DNA of 64,000 nucleotides from Linnemannia elongata. Its lineage: Eukaryota > Mortierellomycota > Mortierellomycetes > Mortierellales > Mortierellaceae. The notes under the pieces are model-generated. The model saw nothing but the letters and a program-made list of their open reading frames with translations, was not told the origin of the DNA and searched no databases. Positions 12,063 through 23,582 of the stretch are shown here, in pieces (positions within the stretch are counted from its first letter, which is position 1; each line of letters opens with the position of its first letter). Where the stretch lies: contig JAXBDG010000003.1 in assembly GCA_036320915.1 (NCBI GenBank), forward strand, positions 2,604,001 through 2,668,000, read 5' to 3'. Both the position numbers and the translations under genes were made by a program.

Positions 12063-14692
12063 GCCTTTGACAGGAATTGGATACAACACAAGAGATAGAC
12101 AAGAGACAAACGCTTTTTTTTTTGAATACACTAGCACAAAAAATTGTCATTTACTTTTTTTTTCATTCGGGCTGCAATGAGATTCTGAAATAAGAAAATT
12201 CATTCACATTCCTGATGCACAGCGTTTTTTTTTTTCCTTCATTGATCTGCCTGCACCCGGACTGCCGTCATCTTTTTTCAATTCCTTCGCGTATCAAAAC
12301 CAATTTGGAAAGTGGTCAATCTCATACTTTCCTATCTTTTGCCTCAAGGCACTGATCGATCCGTTTGTACCGCAATTTTTTTTTTTTTTTTTTTTTTCTT
12401 GTCTTCCTTGGTTATTTTTTTTTTGGTTTTTGGTTTTGTTTGTGTTGGTGTTGTATAAGAGATGTTGACGCATCTAATGCAGCACCCTGGATGGACTTCC
12501 TAGGGACTGCTCAGAGAGCCTTCAGTTCATTCTCGCTAACTTGAACCGATGGAATCATTTCGGCATGATCAAACAACGGATGATTAGCAGCTGAGGATAA
12601 TTCGGGTGAATTATACATATTTAATATATGATTCACTGCCGACTAACTTGAAGAAACCTATTCGGCTGCAAGAGCGCCCGAGTATTTATTGGAGGAAGGT
12701 GACTGTTAAAGAATGAGTGTTAGGGAAACGGGGAGAAGGAAGACCCTGTACAACTGGCGTGTAAGAGTGGATGTCCAAATTGAGATCGAAGGGAAGGCTC
12801 ACGCGAAAAAAGGAAGGTTGGATCAACTTTTTTATTTATGGGAGGCATAAAAATGAATCGGAAGTGCAATTTATCAACAGTTTCAATCCCAGTCATGGAT
12901 CAAAACGTTAAAATGTGACGGTTTTATTTTCTTTCGCACATCAATTCAAAAAAGAAATAAGAAATAAGAAAAAGAAAAAAAAATGTTGTTATTGTGCAGC
13001 ATTGCGGTCTTGATCTGCTGGCTCTACTGCAATTCAAGGAGAGTCACCGACCGGCGCGGATAAGTCAGGTTTTCGATTGGAGTGATTGTTGATGAAACCG
13101 ATGGGTGTAGCGACGAGTCGGTAGCGAGGGGGTGGTTTTGAGAGGCTAGGACAGGGACCGACGCGTCGATAAAGGAATAAATGGATACTAGGGGAGTTGC
13201 GAAACGCTGGACCTTTTTCAATATTTGAGGGAATGACAAATCATCTTGATGTGGGACGTCTCTGGGAGATCTGCGCGTCTACTTGGATCTCGTGTGTAAT
13301 GGCCATAGTGAAGCGCCAGTATTAATCTAAAATATCAATGGTGGAGAAGGGGTCTATTTCGGACGATTCATAAAAAACTGGGAGGAAAGGAGGATTGTCG
13401 ACCAAAAATCCGAGTTTCGCCTGCGACAATACACAAGGATGCGATTAGTTCGATTGTGGTGAACGTTGATGTTCCAGATGTCAATGAGGAGAAGGTAGGG
13501 GGCAGAGTTGCAGACGACAAGGGGTAGACCTACGGATCGGAGAAAAGCCGGACGGTTGGGTCGTAAAGAGGTTCTCGTTGAGGGCCTGAGGCGGTTTGAT
13601 CAGTCCTGAAGTGGAGGATTCATTGTGGGACTCTTGTGGGGATTGGAAATCTGAGAACCATAATGTGAACCACGGACGATAGACGATTTTCAGTGGACAA
13701 GTGTCCCGGAGGATGAGAGGCGAGGAGGGGCGAGGATAGCATTGCGACGGAAGACAGGACGACGAAGGCGATGAAAAATTTCCGCCACTGTTCACGGATT
13801 CAGGATGGTGAATGTGAATGAACAATAAAAGCTCTGCAAAGAAAACAGAAGGGGTATGATGTTGTCGAGAACGATAGAATAAAAAAACTCCCTCTCTTGC
13901 GCTCTCCGCGCCGAGGAGCCGAAGGAATCCATTGTTCTTAATGCTACACGATGGATATAGATATTCACTGTAAGTTCAGCTACTCCGCGAAGGAGCAGAA
14001 GGATGTAATGCAGGTGAAGGAGTTGGGAAGAAAAGGTAGGCGCACGACCAGGATGAGAAAAGAGCGTCGACCAGGATGGGGATAGTGAGCGTCGACTGAC
14101 TTGGAAGATATAGCAGTTATGTGGAGAGAGGTTGTTGTAGATTGAGTAGAAATGCAAATGGCTGGGAAGAAAAAAAATGAGGGATGATGTGCGTGTATAT
14201 ATTATAATGAATTGTCTCAAGGATCACCTTGTCGTTGAGAGGAAAGGATAAAGTTCCAGCTGGGCGTCCCATCCCCCCGCCGCGAAGGGTGAGAGGGCAG
14301 CTGGAGACGGATTAGATGAGAGAGCAGTGATGAACGGGTGAAGGGTGAGAGGGATGAAGAAAAAATGAAAAGGGGAATAGATGGTTAGCAGGTAATATAG
14401 AAGATCAAGAGAACAAAAGGACAAAGGAAGTGTGCAAATATGTGTCTGCTTTTGTTTGTGGAAACAATAAGAGCCATTGGTATTAATCCACAGGTCTTCC
14501 ATGTATCGATTATTGTGGACAAGGCTGGCACTATGGCATAACTCCCAGTTCAACTCCACCTTGGGAAAAACGACCCCCGCATCATTGTCCACAAGCACCA
14601 ATTCCACAATGGATCCAAGTAGTGAACTTTGCTTTATATATACATTTTTTATGGGACCTTCCAATCTCTACCATAAAAAAAGCGAAGCCATG
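12063..14692. other. 2.6-kb gap between convergent genes
   Basis: Holds the 3' ends of the V-ATPase and coiled-coil genes, T-runs (12379-12398 and nearby) and AT-rich sequence. The minus strand has several 70-146-codon open frames (13024-13239, 13481-13825, 13792-14220, 14224-14664). None shows a family I recognise, and I could not join them with convincing splice sites. They may be a decayed gene or chance frames. Confidence 0.5.
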
Positions 14693-16036
14693 CTACTCGA
14701 ACTCAGCCTCGAAAGCAGCAGCCTGCGACTTCAACGCCTCAATCTGTCCTCTCAAATCCCTCAGATCCGAATCCTGCTCTTCAATAACATGTCGCAAATT
14801 CTCGATATCGTGCTCATAGTTATCCTTCTGTCCCCTGCACTCAGTCAAGTCCTGTTCCTGCTGCCATGACACAATTTCGAGACGAGACACCTTGTCCTCC
14901 TTGTCTTGAGGTCGTGGTGCGACTGGAGGGAAGGAAGAGGACAAGGCTTCGAGGGCAGGGTCTAGGGCCTTTTGGATCCTGCTGGTTGTCCATTGATACT
15001 TTGCATGGATCGGTTCTGACTGTGGTACCTGTGGTACCTGTGGTGGGCTGGCGGTGGGATTGGAAGGGAGGACTTGGTATTCAGGGATTGATTCTTGACC
15101 GGGGACATCCATAACCACCACCGCTGGCACAGAGACAATCTCGGCTTCTTGACCCTGTTGCTTAATATCTGGGATAAACACCGCCAGTCCTTCATCGTCC
15201 ACCATCCCGTGCGTCCTGTACTGACCTTGCTCAACCACTACGACATCCTCATCGTCAAGGTCGACTGGTCCATGTCCGATCAGAAGGTTTGCAAACGTCT
15301 TCAACCACTGCGTCGTCGTCTTCTTCACTCCTCTTATCCGGCCATCGCTGTTGTAGTTACTGGTCGTAGGAGACGTGACAACATCGGGCTCGGCCAAAGT
15401 GTCTGCTGTCATCACTGCCGCCACAGCCTCAGACATGTCTTCTGCTTCTTCCTCGTCAGCTTTCAACAACCTCTCCACTTCCAACAAGCGTTCCTCCTTC
15501 TCGTCCTGTAATAGTCCTTTCTGTTCGTGTGGTGGCGACAGTAATGGTGAAGGCTGTTGTTTCTGCTTCTGTTGCTGTTGTCGAATTAACGAATCCTGTG
15601 CGGTGGCGGTAGTGACGGTCTGGACACGACTATACCCACCACCCAGCTCCCCTAACCTTTCCTTCCTCCCACTCAAAACATCCTCTTCACTCCCTACCAC
15701 AATCACAGGCGTCACCTTTCTTTCACCTTCCTTGGAAGAAGACAACATGGAATCCTGCAGGAAAACAATGAACGACAATAGCCCGACAAGGAAGACAAAC
15801 TGCCCAAAGTACGAACGACGGAATCGGGTGCCGATGGTTGAAGGGGGTGTGGCAAGGAGACCTTGTAGTCCGACAAAGGGACCTGAAGGCGTGTTGGTCG
15901 ATGAAGAGTGATGTTGTTGGTAATGGGGGGATCCGTTGTTGTTGTGGTTACGACCGACCATGATGCTCCCTTCGGTGGTGGATGGGTATTCGAGCGTGTC
16001 GCGGAGGACGCCTGGACCGACAAGTGTGTTACCCAT
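14693..16036 (-). CDS. type II membrane protein with C-terminal coiled coil, unknown function
   Basis: Intronless, 447 residues from the ATG at 16036 (MGNTLVGPG). The frame stays open further upstream, but that part looks like leader. The first ~70 residues are polar (Asn/His/Ser), followed by RFRR and one membrane helix (~76-95, YFGQFVFLVGLLSFIVFL). This predicts a cytosolic N-terminus and a long lumenal or external part. The middle is disordered (Gln/Lys and Glu-rich runs, repeated VPQVPQ). The last ~50 residues form heptads (ENLRHVIEEQDSDLRDLRGQIEAL is partly visible from ~405 on). I do not recognise a family. The layout resembles Golgi-type tethers, but that is only analogy. Confidence 0.65.
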   Translation of the reverse strand: MGNTLVGPGVLRDTLEYPSTTEGSIMVGRNHNNNGSPHYQQHHSSSTNTPSGPFVGLQGLLATPPSTIGTRFRRSYFGQFVFLVGLLSFIVFLQDSMLSSSKEGERKVTPVIVVGSEEDVLSGRKERLGELGGGYSRVQTVTTATAQDSLIRQQQQKQKQQPSPLLSPPHEQKGLLQDEKEERLLEVERLLKADEEEAEDMSEAVAAVMTADTLAEPDVVTSPTTSNYNSDGRIRGVKKTTTQWLKTFANLLIGHGPVDLDDEDVVVVEQGQYRTHGMVDDEGLAVFIPDIKQQGQEAEIVSVPAVVVMDVPGQESIPEYQVLPSNPTASPPQVPQVPQSEPIHAKYQWTTSRIQKALDPALEALSSSFPPVAPRPQDKEDKVSRLEIVSWQQEQDLTECRGQKDNYEHDIENLRHVIEEQDSDLRDLRGQIEALKSQAAAFEAEFE

Positions 16037-17899
16037 GGATGAGATGTATGTGGTGATGTAGTTGTTGTTGCTTCTCAGGCCGGTTGATTGTTTGTCTGAT
16101 AAAGTTGAGTGAAAAAGTGAGTGGGAGAGAAATGAGAGGTGATTGAAGTTGAGAGAAATGAAAGAAAGAGAGGGAGAGGACGTAAGTCGGTCAAGGAGAG
16201 AGTGAGAGAGAGAGGAATGATGAGGATAGTGGCGAACAAGGCACGAGAGGGGGAGACAGGAAGATGGATAGAAAGGGCATATGTGCATGTATGTGCGTGT
16301 GTGTGTGCGATGAATGGATGGGCTGGTTGGTACGAAATGGACGATTGTTGGGAGGAATGAGAATAGCTTTCTCACTCTATCCTTCTCTCCAACCATTATC
16401 CTACTACTGCATACTTGGACACCTACCCAAACAAGCAACAATCAAAAAGGAGGAATGAAGGAAACGAGAAAAGGGGGATCGAGGGAACATCTCTTTTTTT
16501 ATGCCTTGCCCTGAAGGGTAGGGAGCAGACCACATTTCTAGGAAAGCAACCATTTAGAGGGTTCACCACATTTTCATTTAACCACTTGTGCCTTATACAG
16601 TTCGCATCGCGTCCTAGATGCTGGCTTGTAGCAAGGCCATCTAGGGGCCTTTGTTCGTGACCAATTGGAGCGAGTGTGCGGGTGTGTGTGGGTGAGATAA
16701 AGGGATAGAGAGATAGAGAGTTGGAGAGATAAAAGAGAAAAAGAGATAAAGAGATAAAGGCAGGTAGAGAGAGAGAGAGAGAGAGCGAAAGATTACCTTT
16801 TTTCGTACTTTGAAACTTTCAAAGACCTTTTGTTGTCTCTTTGTCTCACTCTCTTTCCTCCCACCTTCCCCTCTCAGTGCACAGACCACTGATTGGTTTC
16901 CCCCGCTTCTCTTTCTCGTCTTGAACTTATTTTCGTTTTTCACGTAACATCTCTATATCAATTTTTCAAGAACGTTTCCATTCTCTCTACACATACAAAG
17001 ATAACCAACCAATGAAGGAACATGCGCTTGCAAAGTTTGTAAACCGAGTATCAACCATGATACAACGGGCGACTAGTGCTCGACTCTTTCTTGAATGCAA
17101 AGAAGTGAATGTGTGGGATGTTGGAGGATGATGATGCGATCGATCGTTACTTGCTTCCTTTAGTACCAAAAAGCGAAATAAAAAACCAAAAACAGGGCAA
17201 GAAAAATCATTTCGCCCAAGAAGTCACACAAGACAATAAATGGGCTAGTGCTGTAGTGCGCACACGAACACCTTTTTCTCTTTCCTAAGACTCTTGTGGC
17301 GTTTAGATCCCCATTCAACAAGACCATGAGGTTGGGCGGCGAAAAGGCATTTTTCCTTTTTCCTTTTGCTCAAACCCCTCGTCTGTATATGGATGGCAAA
17401 CATGCAGGAAAAGGGAGGAAGCATGGACACTATGCCCTAAATAGGACAAGGGTAGGGCGTTTCTTGTGGTGTGGGGGAAATGATATCATGTAAAAGACCT
17501 AAATAACCACGGGCTAGGACAAGAAAAAAAAAAAGGAGCGGTAAAAAGAGGTCTAACGGGCGGCTTACAACACGCAACCCTTTCACACACGAATATGCAA
17601 ACAAAGAGGTACGAGAGGGTTAGTGGTGAACAATAGGTTACTTGCTCGGAGAACTCGACATGGTTACTCTGATCAAACAAATATTCGAAGTAGTCAATCA
17701 ACCAAACAAAAAAATAGCTGACATGGTCATAATGAGAGAGGGTTCTGAACTTTTTGTGTACGCATATTATTAAGTACATTGAGTGTTAGCTACAAGTGTA
17801 AAGTCAAAAGTAAAATAAAGAAACAAAAGACTAGATAGAAAAGTATGTACAGCAGTCAATTCGTCTTCGTGTCAATGCAAACATTGTAGATTAGACTTT
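16037..17899. other. spacer between two minus-strand genes
   Basis: Contains GA/CT-rich stretches (about 16140-16260 and 16700-16800, with a GA dinucleotide run near 16768-16785). These are likely promoter of the coiled-coil gene and 3' flank of the sugar transporter. No gene recognised. Confidence 0.6.
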
Positions 17900-19689
17900 C
17901 TAGAACTCAGTCTTCTCGCCAGGGACGTGCTCGACCTCGGTCTTCTCGCCAGGGACCTGTCCCATATTATCGGTTCCATGAGGAGGGACAGTCGAGTCGT
18001 GAGGGTGAACAAGATCGTCCGAGTTTTTGCCATTGTCATCCAACTGGCTGTGGCGAGACTGCTCCTGGTTCAACTTCAATTCCTCAATATCACGATCCAG
18101 ATGTGAGATGGGTTGGGAGTGAGTCTTCCAAGCAGGGATATCCGAGTTAAACAACTCGTCCATTTCTTCCAGAGTACGGCCCTTGGTCTCAGGGAACATG
18201 AAGAAGACATGGACGGTCATGGCCACACAAAAGGCGGCAAAGATGAAGTAGGTCCGGTACTGGATGGACTCGAGCAGTGGGGGAACAGCATAGGCGAGCG
18301 CAAAGTTAAATGCCCAATTGGAGGCGGTCGAGAGCGAGACAGCCTTGGAACGGATACGCATGGGGTAGATCTCGGCGGGGTAGGTCCAAGAGACGGGACC
18401 CCAGGAGATGGCAAAGGAGCAGACAAAGAGGTAAGAGCAGGCAATGACAGCATGTGAGGCAGGATCGTTGCCTTGAATCGCCCAGGTGGTTGTTTGATTG
18501 TCGGAGATAATGGGACTACCGAACCTGCCCATCAAACCACCGATCAAGAACAGCCAGAGAGCCATGAATGTCGAACCGATCAAGAGAACAGGGCGACGAC
18601 CCCAGCGGTCGATAAAGAGAATCGCAGGAATGGTCATGAGGACGTTGAGGACATACTGGATCGAGGAGGCCTGGAGGGTGGCGTTTTGACCTTTGATACC
18701 AGCGCCCTGGAAGATAAAGACGATGTAGTACATGGCGACGTTCATGCCCGTGAGCTGAGACCAGGACTGGAGAGACATTCCAAGGAAGACGCGACGGACA
18801 GCGGGCTTGCGGAAAAGTTCCATGTAAGATCGGGCTGCGAGGGTGCGGTCAAAGTTGACGGCGTCCTCAATTTCCTTGTACTCGGCCTGGACAGCAGGAT
18901 CGTTCTTGTCACCATTAGCACGGAGGTTTGCTAGGACCTCAAGAGCCTCATCCCAACGACCTTTGTCAGCCAACCAACGCGGGGAGTAAGGGAAGAAAAA
19001 GGTACCAGCCAGAAGGATAAAACCGGGAACGACTTGGATACCCCAAGGGATACGGAAGGCAGCATTGGAATCGATAAACGAACACCCATACTGGATGAAG
19101 TATTGGATCAAAATGCCCCAAGTAATAGCCCACTGCTGGAGAGAGACAATACGACCACGAATATTCTTGGGCGCAATCTCGGCCTGGTAGATAGGAACCA
19201 TCATGGAAGCAAGACCGACAGCAACACCGTTGATGACACGACCGACGACGAGCATGCCGACGTTGACAGAGGCGCATTGGATGATGGAACCGACGATCCA
19301 GATGGATGCTGCGAGCATGATGGTACGTTTGCGAGAGATATTGTCGCCGAGGGGTCCTGCCAGAAGGGCACCAAAAAAGGAGCCTGCGGCCATGGCGGCG
19401 ACGATACCACCCTGGAGGGAGGACGAAGGGTGGTTGAAGTAGTTTTGGTAGCGCTCTGTGCCGACCACTCCGGACATTGACGAGATGTCAAATCCGAAGA
19501 GCATTCTATATTACATAGGTTGATAGTAGGAAAGAGGGACATGGTGGTTAGATTAGGTGATATAGGTGATGTGATAATCGAGCATGCATGGATGACGATG
19601 AGGAGAGAAAAGAAGAGAGCTTACCCGCCAATGGTGGCGAACGCACCAAGGAAGTAGACATTACTCAGAAGGGAGTATTTTTTGGCCAT
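17900..19689 (-). CDS. MFS sugar (hexose) transporter
   Basis: Two exons on the minus strand, 19689-19625 and 19505-17900, 556 residues. It is a sugar porter with 12 membrane spans. Family signatures visible are GGMLFGFDISSMSG at the first helix, GDNISRKRTI in loop 2-3, GRVINGVAVGLASMMVPIYQ, PYSPRWLADKGRWDEAL before the central loop, DRWGRRPVLL, and the PETKGRTLEE end signature. It would bring hexoses across the plasma membrane. The exact substrate cannot be read from sequence. The C-terminal cytosolic tail is long and acidic and ends with two near-identical VPGEKTE units. The 65-bp first exon encodes the N-terminal end up to TIGG. A pyrimidine/purine-biased promoter lies at 19690-19930. Confidence 0.93.
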
Positions 19690-22600
19690 GTTGTACGGAT
19701 GGTGTCCTTTTAAGTGGTGTGATGTGAGTGTAAAAGAAAAGGGAAAGAAAAGGTAAGGGGGGAGGGAAGGGAGAAGGCGGGTAGTAAACTGTAAGGGGAA
19801 GAGAAAGAGAAAGAAAAGGAGTGAAGGAAGGGTTGAAGAGAAAAGGAAGAGGGAGAGCTTAGGGACCTTTATATCTTTTTTTTAAAGGTGATGCAGAGGA
19901 GGATTGATCCCTTGGGCGAAGGGGAGAAGAAGAGAGAGGAGAGATACTAGTGGATGACGGGATGTGGTGGGGGTGGTGGTGGGTGTGCCTTTTTTTTTTT
20001 GCTAGTGCAAGGACTACTTGCTGCAAGTACTTGGACTGAACACCACTGTCCATTTGTTCATTTGTTCATTCATTCTCACTTAATCATCCCCGCATTGGTC
20101 TCATTCGCTCGTTGTCCACAGCAACGCACTTGCTTATTGTCCTTCGTCTTGGTCCCTTCCTTCACTAGCCCAACTCTATTTCCTCTTATTCACTTTTCTA
20201 TTCAACATTCGACTCTACTGCAGGACACTCTTTGTGTACGGTGTTGCTGTCGTTGTTGTTATTGTCGTTGTAGTTATTGTCGTTGTAGTTATTGCCGTTG
20301 TTGTCGTTATTCCTTGTCTTTGTTTGTTTGCTTGCTTTCGGTTGTTTGTTTATGTGTCCATCGGTCGTCGTGCATGGACCTACCCCAAAAGAGGTCAACA
20401 GCGAATGTGTTTGTCAGACCAACGTCATTTTCAACAAAACCCTATTCACCTTTCCCAATGCTCTTATTATTCACATCGCCATCCTTGATCACCGAGGGAA
20501 GGACTAGAGAAAGGACAGGGAAAGGAAACAAATGGACAGGTACTGGGAATGCTTCTACTCCACACTCCACACTTCTCTTCACCAACGAACCATTGAACCA
20601 CTGACCGTTTGATATTTGTTGGGTACATCTCCTATCGTTGCATAAAACGATGATCCCAATCCAAGTCGAACCAGACCCCACCTTTCTCTTGCCTTCTTTA
20701 ACCACCCCCTTTCTTCACCCCTTGTGAGAAACCTCATCCTAACAGGCCAAGGTTGTAATACAACTACAACAATGACAAAATGAACCCAGGTGGCACCTGA
20801 CAACTTGGATCCTTTTTTGTGGTGTCGAATCATCCTCAGCAACATTATCTGCAACTGTCAACAACAACAACAAGATGATAGGCTGAACCGCACTGCCATA
20901 GGACCAATATTGTCCGGTACCAACAAAGTAAACAAAGTCGATAAGAGCCTTTCTTTGCCTTCTCTCTCTCTGTTTATTTTTTCATTCTCTATCTCGGCCT
21001 TTTCTCTCTCAACCTTTTCTTTTCTGTTACCTTGACGCTAACCAGACGACCAATGCTCCGTTGTGGGTGAACAAAAGAGAAATTAGAACCCGTGCCCAGG
21101 GTCAATTTTACCCTTATTTTTTCATGCGTTCATTCGTCCGTTCTTTGGTTGGTTGGTTGGTCAGTCCAAGGGGAACGCACGTCAACAAAACTAAAACCAA
21201 CCGACACCTCGTTGTTGGGCTAATGCATCTTTGTTACATCCCACATCCCACCACCACCACCACCACCACTACCTACCTCAAGGACTATCCGTTGCTGCAC
21301 AAAACTAACGAAACCCCCCTCCCCACCCAATGCCTCGTCACTTCTCACTTCAGGTTATTTCTTGACGTCCGTTCTTTTCTTTCCTCCCTTATCTCGATCT
21401 GAAGGAAAAGTACCAAAGAACGCGCACAGTGATAAATGTCAACATTGCTATCAGTTTTTATCTTCAATGGGTTCACACCTTATCTTGTTGGTGGTGGTCG
21501 TTCAGTAGACTAAAACGCTTCGTAAGAGGGATGAAAAAGGGTAAAAATAAATAACAGCGCGCCAAAAAGGGTGACTCTTACTATATCCTTTGCCTGCTAT
21601 TCCTTTGGATGTAACTAGGGAAAACACAAAGAGGCGCTGGATCACATCCCTCTTCAACTAGTGTGCTTCATCCCCATAACCCTCTCTCCATCTCTGACCC
21701 GAGCGCCATTTTGCTCTTTTCATCCTCCTACCATCCTGGGAAAAAAAATAAGCATTGTTCTCCACTGTGGAGTTGTGAGCACCTCATCTCAGACCCCTAC
21801 GATCTCATATCGACACGACAAAAAATAAACCTCATCTCTCTTGGGGGAGGGGGGAGGGGCAGGTCTTCTTCCGAGAGAATAGGGAGACGACAAAGGTCAT
21901 TTTTGTTGGAGCAAAAGAAGCACTGATTGGTTGGACCTGTCAATTTGCCCTCCTATGGAAGGTGCATCAGATGAATGAACGCGTGCAATGAGCACCCCTT
22001 GTCTCTTTCTTACCTTGTTCCTCTTGACAGTGCTCTTCTTTGCCATTTCATTTTTTACTCAACCCTGCGAGGGGGTCAATGCTTTCTTGGATGCTGTCCG
22101 GACGTACTGGTCCGTTTGTCGCGTTATGCGTATGAGAGCACAGATACATGCTACAACCCCACCCTTGTTTCTTGTTTCTTTTTTTGTCGGCTCTTGTGTG
22201 AGAAAAAGGTGTGGAACACATGCAATGAGACAGGACTGGTAACTTCGACTTTCTATTCCACGATTGTAATAGTGGCACAGGGCACCGATTCTTGCATTGC
22301 GCAGATACTGGTATTCAGTTGACAGCTTGAGGTTTACCAAAGTGGATACAAAACGTTGAGGTAGGTGCATGTTTCTGCGTGCATTGACAGCCGCACCTTT
22401 CCTTCCTGGCACAAATAAGGAGTTATCATGCTTGTCTGCTACCATTGCTGCCTCTTCATACTCACACCCTCCTTTTATCATCCTTAGTCCCTTCATATGA
22501 CTCAATGCTATCTCCTCACCTCTACTTTTTGCATCGTTGTCGAAGTGCAAAGCATTGACCTTAATGCCAGATACCGTCCTCGATTCTTCCGTTGCCTTTT

Positions 22601-23582
22601 CCTTTCGACTCACACGCTTGGCCATGGTACTCTCCAGGGAGTAGGCTTTGTGCCTTCAACCTTTTCCTTTTCAAGGGGGGTAGAGAAGTAGTGAGACATC
22701 GATACCTTGGTTATCTATCTCCTAGAGAACAGGTTGAGTTCAGAACAAGCGCTTTAGTTCTTGAAGTTGTAAACAAACTGAGAAAATAATGAATTATCTC
22801 CGCACTCATGCGTTTCAGAGCATGGTAGGGTAGGGGGCTGGTGGATTGCCATATGATACATACCATAGCACCACGCCAAAGCTGAGCCTAGCGTCGCCTA
22901 GCTTACAGTCACGTTTTAAGAACTCCTTCTTTTCTTATAAGTCTATAAAAGCGTGATGAACCAGGTGGTAGTGAAGATACACTCGCGATATATGAAGAGT
23001 CACTTTCGACCCTAGAGAAGGAGAGAGAGAGAGAGTCAGAGAGAGAAAGTGGGATCAATTGAGTCTGCAGGATGTCATAGTCAATGCCGTGGAGGTATTT
23101 GCACTTTGAGAACAGCCTAGAATACAGAGTCAGACCAAAAGGAGAGAGTAGATAAAACAAAGACGCGCTCTATCTCCTCCTCCTCCTTACGTTGCTGTCA
23201 ATTGTCAATTGCAGAGTGACACATCCAACCAGCGGTCGATTGCCACGATTTTCTTTTTTCGGACAATGCACAACAATCAGAGGAGCGTTCTTACATATGT
23301 CAGAGCCCACTCTCTCTCTTGCTCTAGGAACGCCTAGAGTCACAAGTCTTGGCACTCCTCCTCCTCCTCCTTTCTTTTCTATTTCTTTACCTTTTGACAC
23401 CACACCTTCCTTTCTCTTTACTTCTCCCTTTCACTTTTACTTTCACTTTCTCATTCGCATAGCCCTCACTTGCACTCGCTCATTCTCTTTCTCTCACACT
23501 TACTCATTCACTCTTTAGTTCACTCTCATTACCTCTCTTCTTCTTCTTCTCCTCTTATTTCCACTTCGCCCCCTCTACAACA
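19690..23582. other. 3.9-kb gene-poor region
   Basis: Divergent promoters of the sugar transporter and of the gene at 23583 lie at the two ends. In between are a 15-bp tandem repeat at about 20255-20320, CA/CCA repeats near 21250, and T-rich leaders. The longest plausible frame (minus 22625-22059, 188 codons, beginning MAKRVSRKEKA) resembles nothing I know. I see no supported gene. Confidence 0.5.
20255..20315 (+). repeat. 15-bp imperfect tandem repeat
   Basis: About three to four units of GTTATTGTCGTTGTA in tandem, inside a GTT-rich stretch. Confidence 0.7.

Noticed and set aside
19954..20604. 216-codon plus-strand frame in the 3.9-kb spacer
   Set aside because: Mostly runs of Gly, Phe and Cys from homopolymer and GTT repeats. 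No domain or splice structure.
22059..22625. 188-codon minus-strand frame
   Set aside because: More protein-like than its neighbours, but no family, promoter or splice support was found. Kept only as a remark in the spacer entry.
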